Origin: Bacillota bacterium
GTDB lineage: Bacteria > Bacillota > Clostridia > Lachnospirales > Lachnospiraceae
Assembly: GCA_023416695.1 (NCBI GenBank)
Contig: JAEZGY010000068.1
Location: forward strand, 1-34,351
Length of the DNA: 34,351 nucleotides
Direction: 5' to 3'
Shown: one piece after another, positions 7,705 through 15,655 of the stretch
How the letters are laid out: the number at the start of each line of letters is the position of its first letter
Numbering within the stretch: position 1 is the first letter of the stretch
Notes under the pieces: model-generated
Databases searched by the model: none
What the model was told of the DNA's origin: nothing
The model's input: the letters and a program-made list of their open reading frames with translations, nothing else
Position numbers and translations under genes: made by a program

Positions 7705-8966
7705 AATTCTTCTCCTACTAAATTCATCTCTTTTACCCCATCTTCACCTTCAATATATAGCATTCTCGCAACGTTATTTTTCTTACCATATGCGATATAC
7801 TCCTCTACTTGATGCCTAGTGGATTTTCTAACAAGCTCAACCTTAGTACCAGCCTTACGAAGCTCTGTGCCCAGCTGAATCGCAGTTTTTCTTGCATTGA
7901 TATCATATACGATTATAGTACCAGTACTACTATCCTTTTGCTCTACCTTTTGCCTACTTAAAGCTAACATAAGTTGATCAATCACAATAGCAAATCCAAT
8001 AGCAGGAGCATCTTTACCAAACTGACCTACCAGATTATCATAGCGACCTCCAGTTACAATAACATCTCCCGTTCCATAGGTATAGCCTCTATAAATAATA
8101 CCCGTATAGTAATTATATTTACTTAACATTCCAAGGTCATAGCCTACATACTTCTCTAAACCATATACCTTTAAGATTTTATTTAATTCAAACAACCTCT
8201 CAAGAGCTTTTAATGATCTTTCATTATGTACACGCTCCTTGGCAAATAAGAGATTCTCTTCTCCTCCAAAGAGCTCAGGTATCTTAAGGATCAATTCTTC
8301 CAATGTCTTATCAAGGTTTTTACTTGTGATAAGTTCTTCCACTCCGAATAAATTCTTACTCTCAATTAAGATCTTAAGCTCCATGGATTCCTCTTCACTC
8401 ATCTTAGCTTCTTCTAAAATGCCGTTAAAGAAGTCTGCATGGCCAATCTCTAGTTGAAGATCCTTTAAACCAGCCTTTTGTAGGCATTCAATAGTAAGGG
8501 CAATCATTTCTGCATCTGCATCTACACTATTGTCATTAATAAGCTCTGCTCCAAGCTGTGTAACCTCCTTAAGCTTTCCTTGATAGCTAGAGGTATTGAT
8601 AAAGGTATTTCCCATATAACAAAGGCGGATTGGAAGCTCCTCCTCCTTGAAATATTTGGCGGCGCATCTAGCGATGGATGGAGTAAAATCAGGACGAAGT
8701 ACTAGTGTATTACCTTCTTTATCAAAGAATTTATACATTTCTTTGGAAGCTATGGTACCTCTCTCTTTATTAAAGATATCAAAATATTCAAAGGTTGGGG
8801 TCTCAATGTCTAGAAAGTGATATAACTCCAACATTTCGTGTATGTTCTGTTCTACTATATGTTTATTTTTACATTCTGAATTGTAGATGTCCCTGACGCC
8901 TTCAGGGGTATGTAATAAACCGTGTGTATCAAACTTCTCAGATAATTTGTATTCACCTATGCTCAT
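7701..8966 (-). CDS. hisZ: ATP phosphoribosyltransferase regulatory subunit
   Basis: HisRS-like protein with no synthetase role that assembles with short HisG and carries histidine feedback inhibition. The class II fold is visible: motif 2-like region VLRPDFTPSIARCAAKYF, the histidine-site loop YNYYTGIIYRGYTYGTG, and motif 3-like GGRYDNLVGQFG followed by APAIGFAIVIDQL. Residues from about 325 look like a C-terminal alpha/beta module resembling the HisRS anticodon domain, which shorter HisZ proteins lack. A true HisRS is an alternative, but first position in the his operon and stop-start overlap with short hisG argue strongly for HisZ. AGGAAGAGGAT precedes the ATG. Its leader contains the palindrome at 8985-8998. 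Confidence 0.94.
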   Translation of the reverse strand: MSIGEYKLSEKFDTHGLLHTPEGVRDIYNSECKNKHIVEQNIHEMLELYHFLDIETPTFEYFDIFNKERGTIASKEMYKFFDKEGNTLVLRPDFTPSIARCAAKYFKEEELPIRLCYMGNTFINTSSYQGKLKEVTQLGAELINDNSVDADAEMIALTIECLQKAGLKDLQLEIGHADFFNGILEEAKMSEEESMELKILIESKNLFGVEELITSKNLDKTLEELILKIPELFGGEENLLFAKERVHNERSLKALERLFELNKILKVYGLEKYVGYDLGMLSKYNYYTGIIYRGYTYGTGDVIVTGGRYDNLVGQFGKDAPAIGFAIVIDQLMLALSRQKVEQKDSSTGTIIVYDINARKTAIQLGTELRKAGTKVELVRKSTRHQVEEYIAYGKKNNVARMLYIEGEDGVKEMNLVGEEL

Positions 8967-8984
8967 AATATCCTCTTCCTTTAG

Positions 8985-8998
8985 TTTAACGCGTTAAA
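8985..8998 (-). promoter_or_regulatory. 14-bp palindrome in the his leader, putative operator
   Basis: TTTAACGCGTTAAA is a perfect palindrome 18 bases before the hisZ start and about 35-48 bases after the predicted transcription start. The leader (about 67 bases) is too short for a T-box or attenuator, so repressor binding is the simplest explanation for control. Comparative work has proposed TrpR-like HisR/YerC proteins as histidine repressors in Firmicutes; linking this site to that family is inference. Confidence 0.6.
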
Positions 8999-9039
8999 GT
9001 GCTAATTCTCTACTATGCTACTAAATTGAATTTTTAAAT

Positions 9040-9068
9040 ATTATATAAAAGAGTGTTGGGTCTGTCAA
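9040..9068 (-). promoter_or_regulatory. his operon promoter
   Basis: Perfect consensus on the minus strand: TTGACA (9068-9063), 17-base spacer, TATAAT (9045-9040). It lies between the proC terminator and hisZ. So strong a core promoter on a biosynthetic operon implies repression, consistent with the downstream palindrome. Confidence 0.9.
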
Positions 9069-9091
9069 GGAATTCTTAAGTATTTCTATGG

Positions 9092-9128
9092 GAAAAGAAA
9101 ATGCGAGTAACGATTCCATCACCCGCAT
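9092..9128 (-). terminator. Intrinsic terminator after proC
   Basis: A 10-bp stem with two G-U pairs (ATGCGGGTGA with TTACTCGCAT, arms 9119-9128 and 9101-9110) and an 8-base loop is followed on the minus strand by TTTCTTTTC. It starts 13 bases after the proC stop and closes the relQ-to-proC unit before the his promoter. Confidence 0.8.
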
Positions 9129-9140
9129 AAGTAGTTCTTC

Positions 9141-9932
9141 TTATAATTCTTTAGATTTCTTCGTACATGCCTTCATAGCTTCTATAACAGCACTTCTCAT
9201 GCCTTTTTCTTCTAGTACACGTACTGCTTCAATGGTGGTTCCTCCCGGACTACATACCATATCTTTTAACACAGCTGGGTGAAGATTAGTTTCTAACATA
9301 AGCTTTGCACTTCCCATTACACTTTGAGCAGCAAACTCATATGCCTGGGCTCTTGGCATACCATCGAAAACTGCGGCATCTGCCATAGCCTCTATAAACA
9401 TAAACACATAGGCAGGGGAGCTACCACTAACACTAACTACAACATCCATTAGGTTTTCACCTACTACCTGTACCTTACCAAAACAACGTAATAACTGGAC
9501 AGCCTCATCCATCTCAGACTCTGTAACATTTTTATTTTTACAAGCAGCTGTCATACCTTCACCAACTAAAGCGGGAGTATTTGGCATGGTACGTATTAGC
9601 TTAATCTCTTCCTTAAATTGAGTTTCATACCAATTAATTGTCTTACCAGCCACAATACTGATTAACAATTTATCACTTGTTACTACCTCTTTAATCTCAT
9701 CTATCACACAAGCCAAATACTGTGGCTTCACTGCAAAGAAAATTATATCAGAGTTCTCAACCACTTCACAGTTATGTAAAGTAGTCTTAACCCCTAACTC
9801 CTCTGCTTTCTTTAATGCAGCTTCCATTGCGTCTGAGACAAGTATATCAGCTACAGGAACTTTACCATTACAGGTAATTCCTTTTATAATAGCAGTGGCC
9901 ATATTACCACAACCTATAAACCCTATTTTCAT
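9141..9932 (-). CDS. proC: Pyrroline-5-carboxylate reductase
   Basis: Last step of proline synthesis: NAD(P)H reduction of pyrroline-5-carboxylate to proline. The 263 residues match the family. The Rossmann nucleotide site is at the start (MKIGFIGCGNMATAIIKG), and the C-terminal dimerisation and substrate domain carries MPNTPALVGEGMTA, GSSPAYVFMFIEAMADAAV and the signature SPGGTTIEAV. AAGGAGGAGC precedes the ATG. It is the last gene of the relQ run, 51 bases after recU, and a terminator follows. No other proline genes are nearby. Confidence 0.96.
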   Translation of the reverse strand: MKIGFIGCGNMATAIIKGITCNGKVPVADILVSDAMEAALKKAEELGVKTTLHNCEVVENSDIIFFAVKPQYLACVIDEIKEVVTSDKLLISIVAGKTINWYETQFKEEIKLIRTMPNTPALVGEGMTAACKNKNVTESEMDEAVQLLRCFGKVQVVGENLMDVVVSVSGSSPAYVFMFIEAMADAAVFDGMPRAQAYEFAAQSVMGSAKLMLETNLHPAVLKDMVCSPGGTTIEAVRVLEEKGMRSAVIEAMKACTKKSKEL

Positions 9933-9983
9933 ATTGCTCCTCCTTTATAATCCCTTGCTCATTGTCGTACTTAGTTTAACACC

Positions 9984-10517
9984 TTATTCCCGACTCGTCA
10001 AATCCTCACTCAATGGCTCTAAATAATGGATAAACGCACCATTTCCCGCTTTCATTTGGTACTTTGGATTAAGTTCCTCATAAAGAAAACTCTTTCTTCC
10101 TCCAGCTTCTGCCCTGTCCCAGAATACCTTTAATTCTCTAAACGGTAGGTAATAAAAGACATTCTGCTTAGTAAAATAGATTAACAAAAAGGCAATTCCT
10201 TTTTGCTTCTCAAACTCCTCCATAAACTTCACCTGATGTTCGTGGACATTCTGTAATGGAAACGTATTAGTAGAACACTCTTTAGCATCGAAACATACTG
10301 GAATGCCCTGAACTGCCCCAATATAATCCACGGTACTTTTCTGTTCAAAATATGCCAGAGTAATATGTCTTGATTCCTGGTCTATTTGGATTGGTTTAAT
10401 AGGGGTTGGAACCTTTTGAATGAGGGCAAGGCCATTCTGTCTGTATTTTTCATTTGTCAGGTTAACAAGTTCCTCTAAGGTAGAACCTCTTAACCCTCTA
10501 GAATTCCAAGATGGCAT
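9984..10517 (-). CDS. recU: Holliday junction resolvase RecU
   Basis: Structure-specific endonuclease that cleaves Holliday junctions in recombinational repair in Firmicutes, the counterpart of RuvC. The 177 residues show the nuclease core: N-terminal SRGLRGSTLEELVN, then STVDYIGAVQG (D64) and IPVCFDAKEC (D77, K79), matching the family's acidic/lysine active site, then HEHQVKFMEEFEKQKGIAFLLIYF. I start at 10517 because GAGGGGG lies six bases before that ATG; the ATG two codons earlier directly abuts the ribosome site. RecU often sits beside a penicillin-binding protein gene; here it lies between an RluA-type synthase (12-base gap) and proC, so the usual partner is absent. Confidence 0.92.
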   Translation of the reverse strand: MPSWNSRGLRGSTLEELVNLTNEKYRQNGLALIQKVPTPIKPIQIDQESRHITLAYFEQKSTVDYIGAVQGIPVCFDAKECSTNTFPLQNVHEHQVKFMEEFEKQKGIAFLLIYFTKQNVFYYLPFRELKVFWDRAEAGGRKSFLYEELNPKYQMKAGNGAFIHYLEPLSEDLTSRE

Positions 10518-10529
10518 AATCATCCCCCT

Positions 10530-11531
10530 CTATTGTAATACTTTTGTAGAAAGATGGAACTCTCCATCAATAATATTAGCAAACTCATTAGAAAATGGAG
10601 CATAAAAGCTTTTATTTGCCATATCGGATAATTCCTCTGGCATCTCTTTAAAACGTAGCTCTCTAGCATGTAAAAGTTGATTTCTGAGCTTATACTTTTT
10701 CTTCATTTCCTTATTTACCAATACATCCCCATACTTACCATCTCCGATAATTGGATGACCAATACTATGAAGATGTGCGCGAATCTGGTGAGAACGTCCT
10801 GTAATTAACTTTACACGAAGTAATGTGTATCCCCCATTACAAGCTATGGGCTGATATTCTGTCTTAATATAATCCCCATTCTCAATAGGTTCAGCGGTAA
10901 TTACAACCTTATTACGATTCTGTTGTTTATAAAGATAACCATCAATGGTCTGTTTCTTCTCAATCACACCCTTTACTATGGTGTAATAATACTTATCTAA
11001 CTCTCTTTCCTTAATCTTTTCTCCCATGGTCTGAAGTCCATATAAGCTTTTACCTGCCACAATAATACCAGAAGTGTTACGATCTAAGCGGTTACAAAGC
11101 CCAGGCCGAAAGGTAGCAAGCTGCTTGTCACTAATGGCGTTTGTCTGTAATAAATAAGCGGTAAGATGCTCAACCAAAGACACATCCTCCTTTTGAGCTT
11201 TCTGAGATAGCATACCCGATGGCTTATTAATTAAGAGTACGTGTTCATTCTCATAGACAATATCAAGCTCTTCTAATTCTTTTGGTTCCTTTATCAGAGT
11301 CTCTTCCTTTTTACTTCGAAAGTTATCTATGGTTTCTTCTGCTAAAAATAACTTAACTACGTCTTTCTCTACTAAACGCTCAGACCCCTCTGCTTTCTTA
11401 CTATTTAAAGTAATATTCTTTTTACGCAACATCTTGTAGAAAAAGCTTTTTGGAGCTAAATCCATATACTTTTCTAAAAATTTATCTAGTCTTTGGCCAG
11501 CTTCAAAGCTTCCAATCACAATTTCTCTCAT
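10530..11531 (-). CDS. RluA-family pseudouridine synthase
   Basis: Converts specific uridines in RNA, probably 23S rRNA, to pseudouridine. The 333 residues have an N-terminal S4 RNA-binding domain (about 12-70, AGQRLDKFLEKYMDLAPKSF) and a catalytic domain with the RluA signature NRLDRNTSGIIVAGKS, in which D150 is the nucleophile, then GRSHQIRAHLHSIGHPIIGD. The S4 fusion suggests the RluC/RluD side of the family, but the target site cannot be assigned. An AAGGA ribosome site lies before the ATG. The stop is 12 bases before recU, indicating one transcript. Confidence 0.93.
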   Translation of the reverse strand: MREIVIGSFEAGQRLDKFLEKYMDLAPKSFFYKMLRKKNITLNSKKAEGSERLVEKDVVKLFLAEETIDNFRSKKEETLIKEPKELEELDIVYENEHVLLINKPSGMLSQKAQKEDVSLVEHLTAYLLQTNAISDKQLATFRPGLCNRLDRNTSGIIVAGKSLYGLQTMGEKIKERELDKYYYTIVKGVIEKKQTIDGYLYKQQNRNKVVITAEPIENGDYIKTEYQPIACNGGYTLLRVKLITGRSHQIRAHLHSIGHPIIGDGKYGDVLVNKEMKKKYKLRNQLLHARELRFKEMPEELSDMANKSFYAPFSNEFANIIDGEFHLSTKVLQ

Positions 11532-11543
11532 CTATCATTTTCC

Positions 11544-12224
11544 TTATTTCACAATAATGGTCTCAATAAATTGGATGACCTCATTCCTATCCTTGTTATT
11601 ATGGATACTAGCCTCCGAATTCTCATGTTTTAATTCCTTTAATGCTTTTTTAAAGCTATCCTCTTTATCATAAATCTTAACCCCAAAGGAAATCCCACGT
11701 TTCTCCATACTATCCCGTAAATGAGTTTCTAAATAACTTAGCTTTTGCTTTTTACTTCCCTGTAAACCTAACATTCTAGTTGCAGTGATAATCAGTACAT
11801 CTAGGTTCATTACCTTTTCAGAAGAGGTATAGACCATATCAAAATATACATTTAATTGCCCTTCCATAGCATCTGGATAGCTCATCACTGCCTTCTCCTC
11901 TGCAATATCAGGATATACTTCTTTTAATCTCTCATATATGTCATGCACTCTATCATAGGAAACAGAGGTAAATGGCCAGAATACTGCAAGGGCTACCAAA
12001 GCCTTTGCTCCTGGTAACACCATAAGTATTGCTAGTACAGTAAAGATATTATTGGACTGAAACTTATTTAAGCAAAGGCCAACCATAAAAATAGCAACCC
12101 CAATGCATAGATATAACAAAGTCTTTAAGATATAGGCTTTCTTCTTTCTCTTAATATATCCATAGGATCCTTTGTAAATTGGCCCTTTTATTGGCTTAAT
12201 TGTAGTCTTTGTATCCTTCCCCAT
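11544..12224 (-). CDS. Uncharacterised protein with two N-terminal membrane segments
   Basis: I do not recognise the family. The 226 residues start with a very basic segment (about 1-30, with KRKKK), then two hydrophobic helices near 33-52 and 59-82, and a soluble C-terminal part (85-226) that by the positive-inside rule should be cytoplasmic. That part is mixed charge, with PDIAEEKAVMSYPDAMEGQLN and a lysine-rich stretch near 159-197. No catalytic motif is visible. I start at the ATG at 12224, nine bases after AAGAAGG; a GTG three codons earlier touches the ribosome site. The 12-base gap to the RluA gene and 28-base gap after ygiQ place it firmly in the operon. Confidence 0.82.
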   Translation of the reverse strand: MGKDTKTTIKPIKGPIYKGSYGYIKRKKKAYILKTLLYLCIGVAIFMVGLCLNKFQSNNIFTVLAILMVLPGAKALVALAVFWPFTSVSYDRVHDIYERLKEVYPDIAEEKAVMSYPDAMEGQLNVYFDMVYTSSEKVMNLDVLIITATRMLGLQGSKKQKLSYLETHLRDSMEKRGISFGVKIYDKEDSFKKALKELKHENSEASIHNNKDRNEVIQFIETIIVK

Positions 12225-12252
12225 GTGAATCACCCTTCTTCTTTATAGTTAT

Positions 12253-14214
12253 CTATTTTTTCTTATGAACGTTTCGAATCGTTTTCTTTTTCTTACTTGT
12301 GGTACCTTTGTTGCTGCTATTCTTCCCATTACCAAAACCCTTGTTTGATTTAGAGTTCTCAGTTTTATCAGGTACATTCTTTGGATTTCGTTTTGTACCA
12401 AAACGGTCTTTATCCTTGTAAGCAGGCTTTACGAGACACTTCTTATCAAAACCTATCAAATCTGTTCTGCCCGCTGCTACAAGAGCCTCAATAATTAAGT
12501 CGTAATTCTTAGGGTTACGATACTGAATTAATGCTCGTTGCATAGCTTTCTCGTGAGGACTCTTTGGTACATATACCTTCTTCATATTCCTTGGATCTAG
12601 CTCTGTATAGTACATACAGGTAGACAAAGTGGAAGGGGTTGGATAAAAATCCTGTACTTGTTCTGGCATATATCCCAAATCTCTAATATATTCTGCTAAT
12701 TCAATCGCTTCCTTTAGAGAGGAGCCTGGATGAGAACTCATCAAATAAGGAACAACATACTGTTTCTTTCCAAGTTTATTGTTTACTTCCTTATATTTCT
12801 TCATAAACTTCTCATAAACATCATTACTAGGCTTACCCATTAAATCAAGTACGGTATCACTAATGTGTTCTGGCGCCACCTTAAGCTGTCCACTTACATA
12901 ATGCTCACACAAATCATAGATAAAGGAATCGTCCTTGTCCTCAATCAAATAATCAAATCGTATACCAGAACGTATAAAGACCTTCTTCACCCCTGGAAGC
13001 TCTCTTAAATCCTTTAAAAGCTTACTAAAATCTTTATGATCGATTTTTAGATTCTTACAAGGTTTTGGCCACAGACACTGTTTTTTAACACATGCCCCAT
13101 GTGTCTTTTGCTTATCACAAGCTGTATGACGGAAATTCGCCGTTGGCCCACCAACGTCATAAATATTTCCTTTAAACTCAGGATCCTCTAGCATCAAATG
13201 TGCTTCTTTAATAATGGATTCATGGCTTCTAGGCTGAATAATTCTTCCTTGATGGAAGGTTAAGGCACAGAAATTACAACCACCAAAACACCCACGATTA
13301 TTTACAAGACTAAATTTAAGGTCCGCAAGTGCAGGAATACCACCCTCTGCTTCGTAAGACGGATGATAAGCCCTCATATAAGGAAGTGCATAGATGTCAT
13401 CCATTTCCCTTTCAGAAAGAGGTTTCGATGGCGTATTTTGTACTACATAGACGCCATCTTCATAAGGTTCAATTAATATCTTGGCGGCAAAGGGATCCGT
13501 ATTTAAATACTGGGTATAAAAGCTTTCGGCAAAAGTCCTCTTATTCTCTACTATCGCTTCAAACTTCGGAAGCATAACATAATCATATACCCCAGAGATA
13601 TCCTTCGTCTTATACACAGTACCTTCAATAAAGGTAATATGTTCTATGTCGATCCCACTGTTTAGGGCATCGGCTATCTCTACAATAGAACGCTCTCCCA
13701 TACCATAGCTTATTAAGTCTGCCCCTGAGTCTAGTAAAATGGAACGTTTGACAGAGTCACTCCAATAATCATAGTGCCCTAATCTTCGCAAACTCGCTTC
13801 AATTCCACCTATAATAATTGGTTTGTTCTTAAAGCTTTGACGAATTAACTTAGAATACACAATGGTTGCTCGGTCTGGCCTTTTGCCCATTGTCCCACCA
13901 GGAGTATAGGCATCAATCTTCCTCTTCTTTTTCGCTACTGTATAGTGGTTAACCATAGTATCCATATTACCACCAGAAACTAAAAAGCCTAGTCGAGGTT
14001 CTCCTAAAATCGTGATACTTTCTTTTTTTCTCCAGTCAGGTTGAGAAATAATTCCAACTTTATAACCATGACTCTCTAATACTCTACTAATAATAGCAGG
14101 ACCAAAAGAGGGATGGTCTACATAGGCATCTCCAATAACATAGACAAAGTCTAACTTTTCAATACCTCTCTCTATCATATCTTCTTTACTAATTGGTAAA
14201 AAACCTTGGGTCAT
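12253..14214 (-). CDS. YgiQ-family radical SAM protein
   Basis: Member of the YgiQ (UPF0313) family; the reaction is unknown. Of 653 residues, the N-terminal 290 form the family domain (DFVYVIGDAYVDHPSFGPAI near 22-41). The radical SAM cluster motif C309-x3-C313-x2-C316 (NRGCFGGCNFCALTFHQGR) binds the 4Fe-4S cluster that cleaves SAM. About 50 residues later is a second group of four cysteines (TACDKQKTHGACVKKQCLWP, then KPC), which may hold another metal or cluster. The C-terminal 45-50 residues are a low-complexity, lysine/asparagine/serine-rich tail ending in HKKK, possibly nucleic-acid binding. I start at 14214 because GGAG lies six bases before that ATG; the ATG four codons upstream has no ribosome site. 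Confidence 0.93.
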   Translation of the reverse strand: MTQGFLPISKEDMIERGIEKLDFVYVIGDAYVDHPSFGPAIISRVLESHGYKVGIISQPDWRKKESITILGEPRLGFLVSGGNMDTMVNHYTVAKKKRKIDAYTPGGTMGKRPDRATIVYSKLIRQSFKNKPIIIGGIEASLRRLGHYDYWSDSVKRSILLDSGADLISYGMGERSIVEIADALNSGIDIEHITFIEGTVYKTKDISGVYDYVMLPKFEAIVENKRTFAESFYTQYLNTDPFAAKILIEPYEDGVYVVQNTPSKPLSEREMDDIYALPYMRAYHPSYEAEGGIPALADLKFSLVNNRGCFGGCNFCALTFHQGRIIQPRSHESIIKEAHLMLEDPEFKGNIYDVGGPTANFRHTACDKQKTHGACVKKQCLWPKPCKNLKIDHKDFSKLLKDLRELPGVKKVFIRSGIRFDYLIEDKDDSFIYDLCEHYVSGQLKVAPEHISDTVLDLMGKPSNDVYEKFMKKYKEVNNKLGKKQYVVPYLMSSHPGSSLKEAIELAEYIRDLGYMPEQVQDFYPTPSTLSTCMYYTELDPRNMKKVYVPKSPHEKAMQRALIQYRNPKNYDLIIEALVAAGRTDLIGFDKKCLVKPAYKDKDRFGTKRNPKNVPDKTENSKSNKGFGNGKNSSNKGTTSKKKKTIRNVHKKK

Positions 14215-14240
14215 AACATACTCCATTCTAATGTAACTGC

Positions 14241-14891
14241 TTAATCAGTCCGTAGATTTTTATAATCTTTAATGTAATAATCTGCTATTGCTGCCTTTTC
14301 TTCTAATGTATCTACAGAATAAGCATCATCTACTGCACAAACCTTCATATTAGCACTTTTTGCGGCTAAAATCCCTTGCATAACATCTTCAAACACTAAG
14401 CATTCCTCTGGTTTTACGTTTAGCATTTTAGCAGCTAAAAGATAAATATCTGGTGCTGGTTTACCTTTTGGTACCTCACAGGAGGTATTAATTGTATCAA
14501 AATAAGCCTCCAAGTCAAATCGCTTTATCACAGTGGACACTAGCTCTATAGAATTACTACTGGCTATGCCCATCTTAATCCCTTTACTTTTTAGAGTTTT
14601 AATAAACTCCAAAACCCCATTCTTTAAAGGGACCTCCTTGGCATACTTATTAAAAGCCATAGTATTCCATATTCTTTTAATCTCTTCTACACTATCCGGT
14701 ATGGCAAAGCGCTCTTTAAAATATCTTGCCGTCTCCGTAAAACTCATACCATTTAAATCCTTCTGAAAGCTTTTTGGATAATCAATCCCATAACTAGCCA
14801 AAAACTCTATATCTATGTCCTCCCAAATCCACATGGAATCCACTAAGGTCCCATCTAGATCAAAGATGACAGCTTTTATCCCATTAAACAT
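14241..14891 (-). CDS. HAD-superfamily hydrolase, beta-phosphoglucomutase-like
   Basis: Phosphatase or phosphomutase of HAD subfamily I; the natural substrate cannot be inferred. The 216 residues carry motif I FDLDGTLVDS (nucleophile D11, acid/base D13), a helical cap (about 20-80), motif II IASSN, the motif III lysine in PKGKPAPDIYLLAAK, and motif IV VFEDVMQGILAAKSANM. The start at 14891 follows GGAGG by four bases; a longer frame would begin at TTG without a ribosome site. It is followed by ygiQ at 26 bases and preceded by the RsuA-type gene at 24 bases, so it is an operon member. Confidence 0.92.
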   Translation of the reverse strand: MFNGIKAVIFDLDGTLVDSMWIWEDIDIEFLASYGIDYPKSFQKDLNGMSFTETARYFKERFAIPDSVEEIKRIWNTMAFNKYAKEVPLKNGVLEFIKTLKSKGIKMGIASSNSIELVSTVIKRFDLEAYFDTINTSCEVPKGKPAPDIYLLAAKMLNVKPEECLVFEDVMQGILAAKSANMKVCAVDDAYSVDTLEEKAAIADYYIKDYKNLRTD

Positions 14892-14915
14892 ATATCCTCC
14901 AATAAAAAGCAATGC

Positions 14916-15644
14916 TTATCCTCTGCTATGCTCTCTCTTTAATCCATTAAGTTCTTCTTTGGTAAGCTCCCTATATTCTCCTGGCTTCAGGTTTTCATCT
15001 AACACTAGACACCCCATAGATAATCGTTTCAGATATACTACCTTCATGCCAACTGCTTCAAACATCCGTTTTACCTGATGAAATTTACCCTCCATTATAG
15101 TCAGCTCTACTTCTGATTCCTCCCCCGATGAAAGAATCGTAAGATTAGCCGGCATAGCGGTAAATTCTTCATCCACTCGTAAACCTTCCTTAAATAGTCT
15201 TACTTCATTTGCTGTAACTTCACCATCTACTCTAGCGTAATAAACCTTTCCCACATGCTTATTCGGTGACAATAATTGATGTGTTAGTTCTCCATCATTG
15301 GTTAAAAGAAGAAGTCCTTCCGTATCTTTATCCAAACGTCCCACCGGAAATAAGTCCTTACGTTTATAATGAGTCAGTAGATCGATTACTGTTTTATCTC
15401 TCTTATCCTCAGTGGCTGACACAACACCAGCGGGCTTATTGAGCATATAATATTCAAACTCTTTATATGAGATCCTCTCATCAAGATAGGACACCAGATC
15501 GCCTAGAGAAATCTTGCAATCTGGTGCCTTAATAACCTGATTATTTACTTTTATAAAACCCTTTTTTATAGCAATCTTCACTTCACTTCTTGTGCCTATG
15601 CCCATATTTGATAAATACTTATCCAAACGAATCTGTTTAGCCAT
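14916..15644 (-). CDS. RsuA/RluB-family pseudouridine synthase
   Basis: Makes pseudouridine in ribosomal RNA. The 242 residues have an N-terminal S4 domain (IRLDKYLSNMGIGTRSEVKIAIKKG, about 5-50) and the RsuA-type catalytic core VGRLDKDTEGLLLLTNDGEL, with D105 as nucleophile, then MEGKFHQVKRMFEAVG. Length and order match RsuA (16S position 516 in E. coli) more than RluB or RluF, but the target is not certain. I chose the ATG at 15644 because AGAGGAG precedes it by five bases; a longer frame runs 33 codons into the upstream gene without support. It starts 11 bases after the RsmF-like stop. Confidence 0.93.
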   Translation of the reverse strand: MAKQIRLDKYLSNMGIGTRSEVKIAIKKGFIKVNNQVIKAPDCKISLGDLVSYLDERISYKEFEYYMLNKPAGVVSATEDKRDKTVIDLLTHYKRKDLFPVGRLDKDTEGLLLLTNDGELTHQLLSPNKHVGKVYYARVDGEVTANEVRLFKEGLRVDEEFTAMPANLTILSSGEESEVELTIMEGKFHQVKRMFEAVGMKVVYLKRLSMGCLVLDENLKPGEYRELTKEELNGLKREHSRG

Positions 15645-15655
15645 AGTAACTCCTC

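Noticed and set aside
8967..9039. Histidine attenuator or T-box before hisZ
   Set aside because: The leader of about 67 bases has neither a leader peptide rich in His codons nor a terminator hairpin; only the palindrome stands out.
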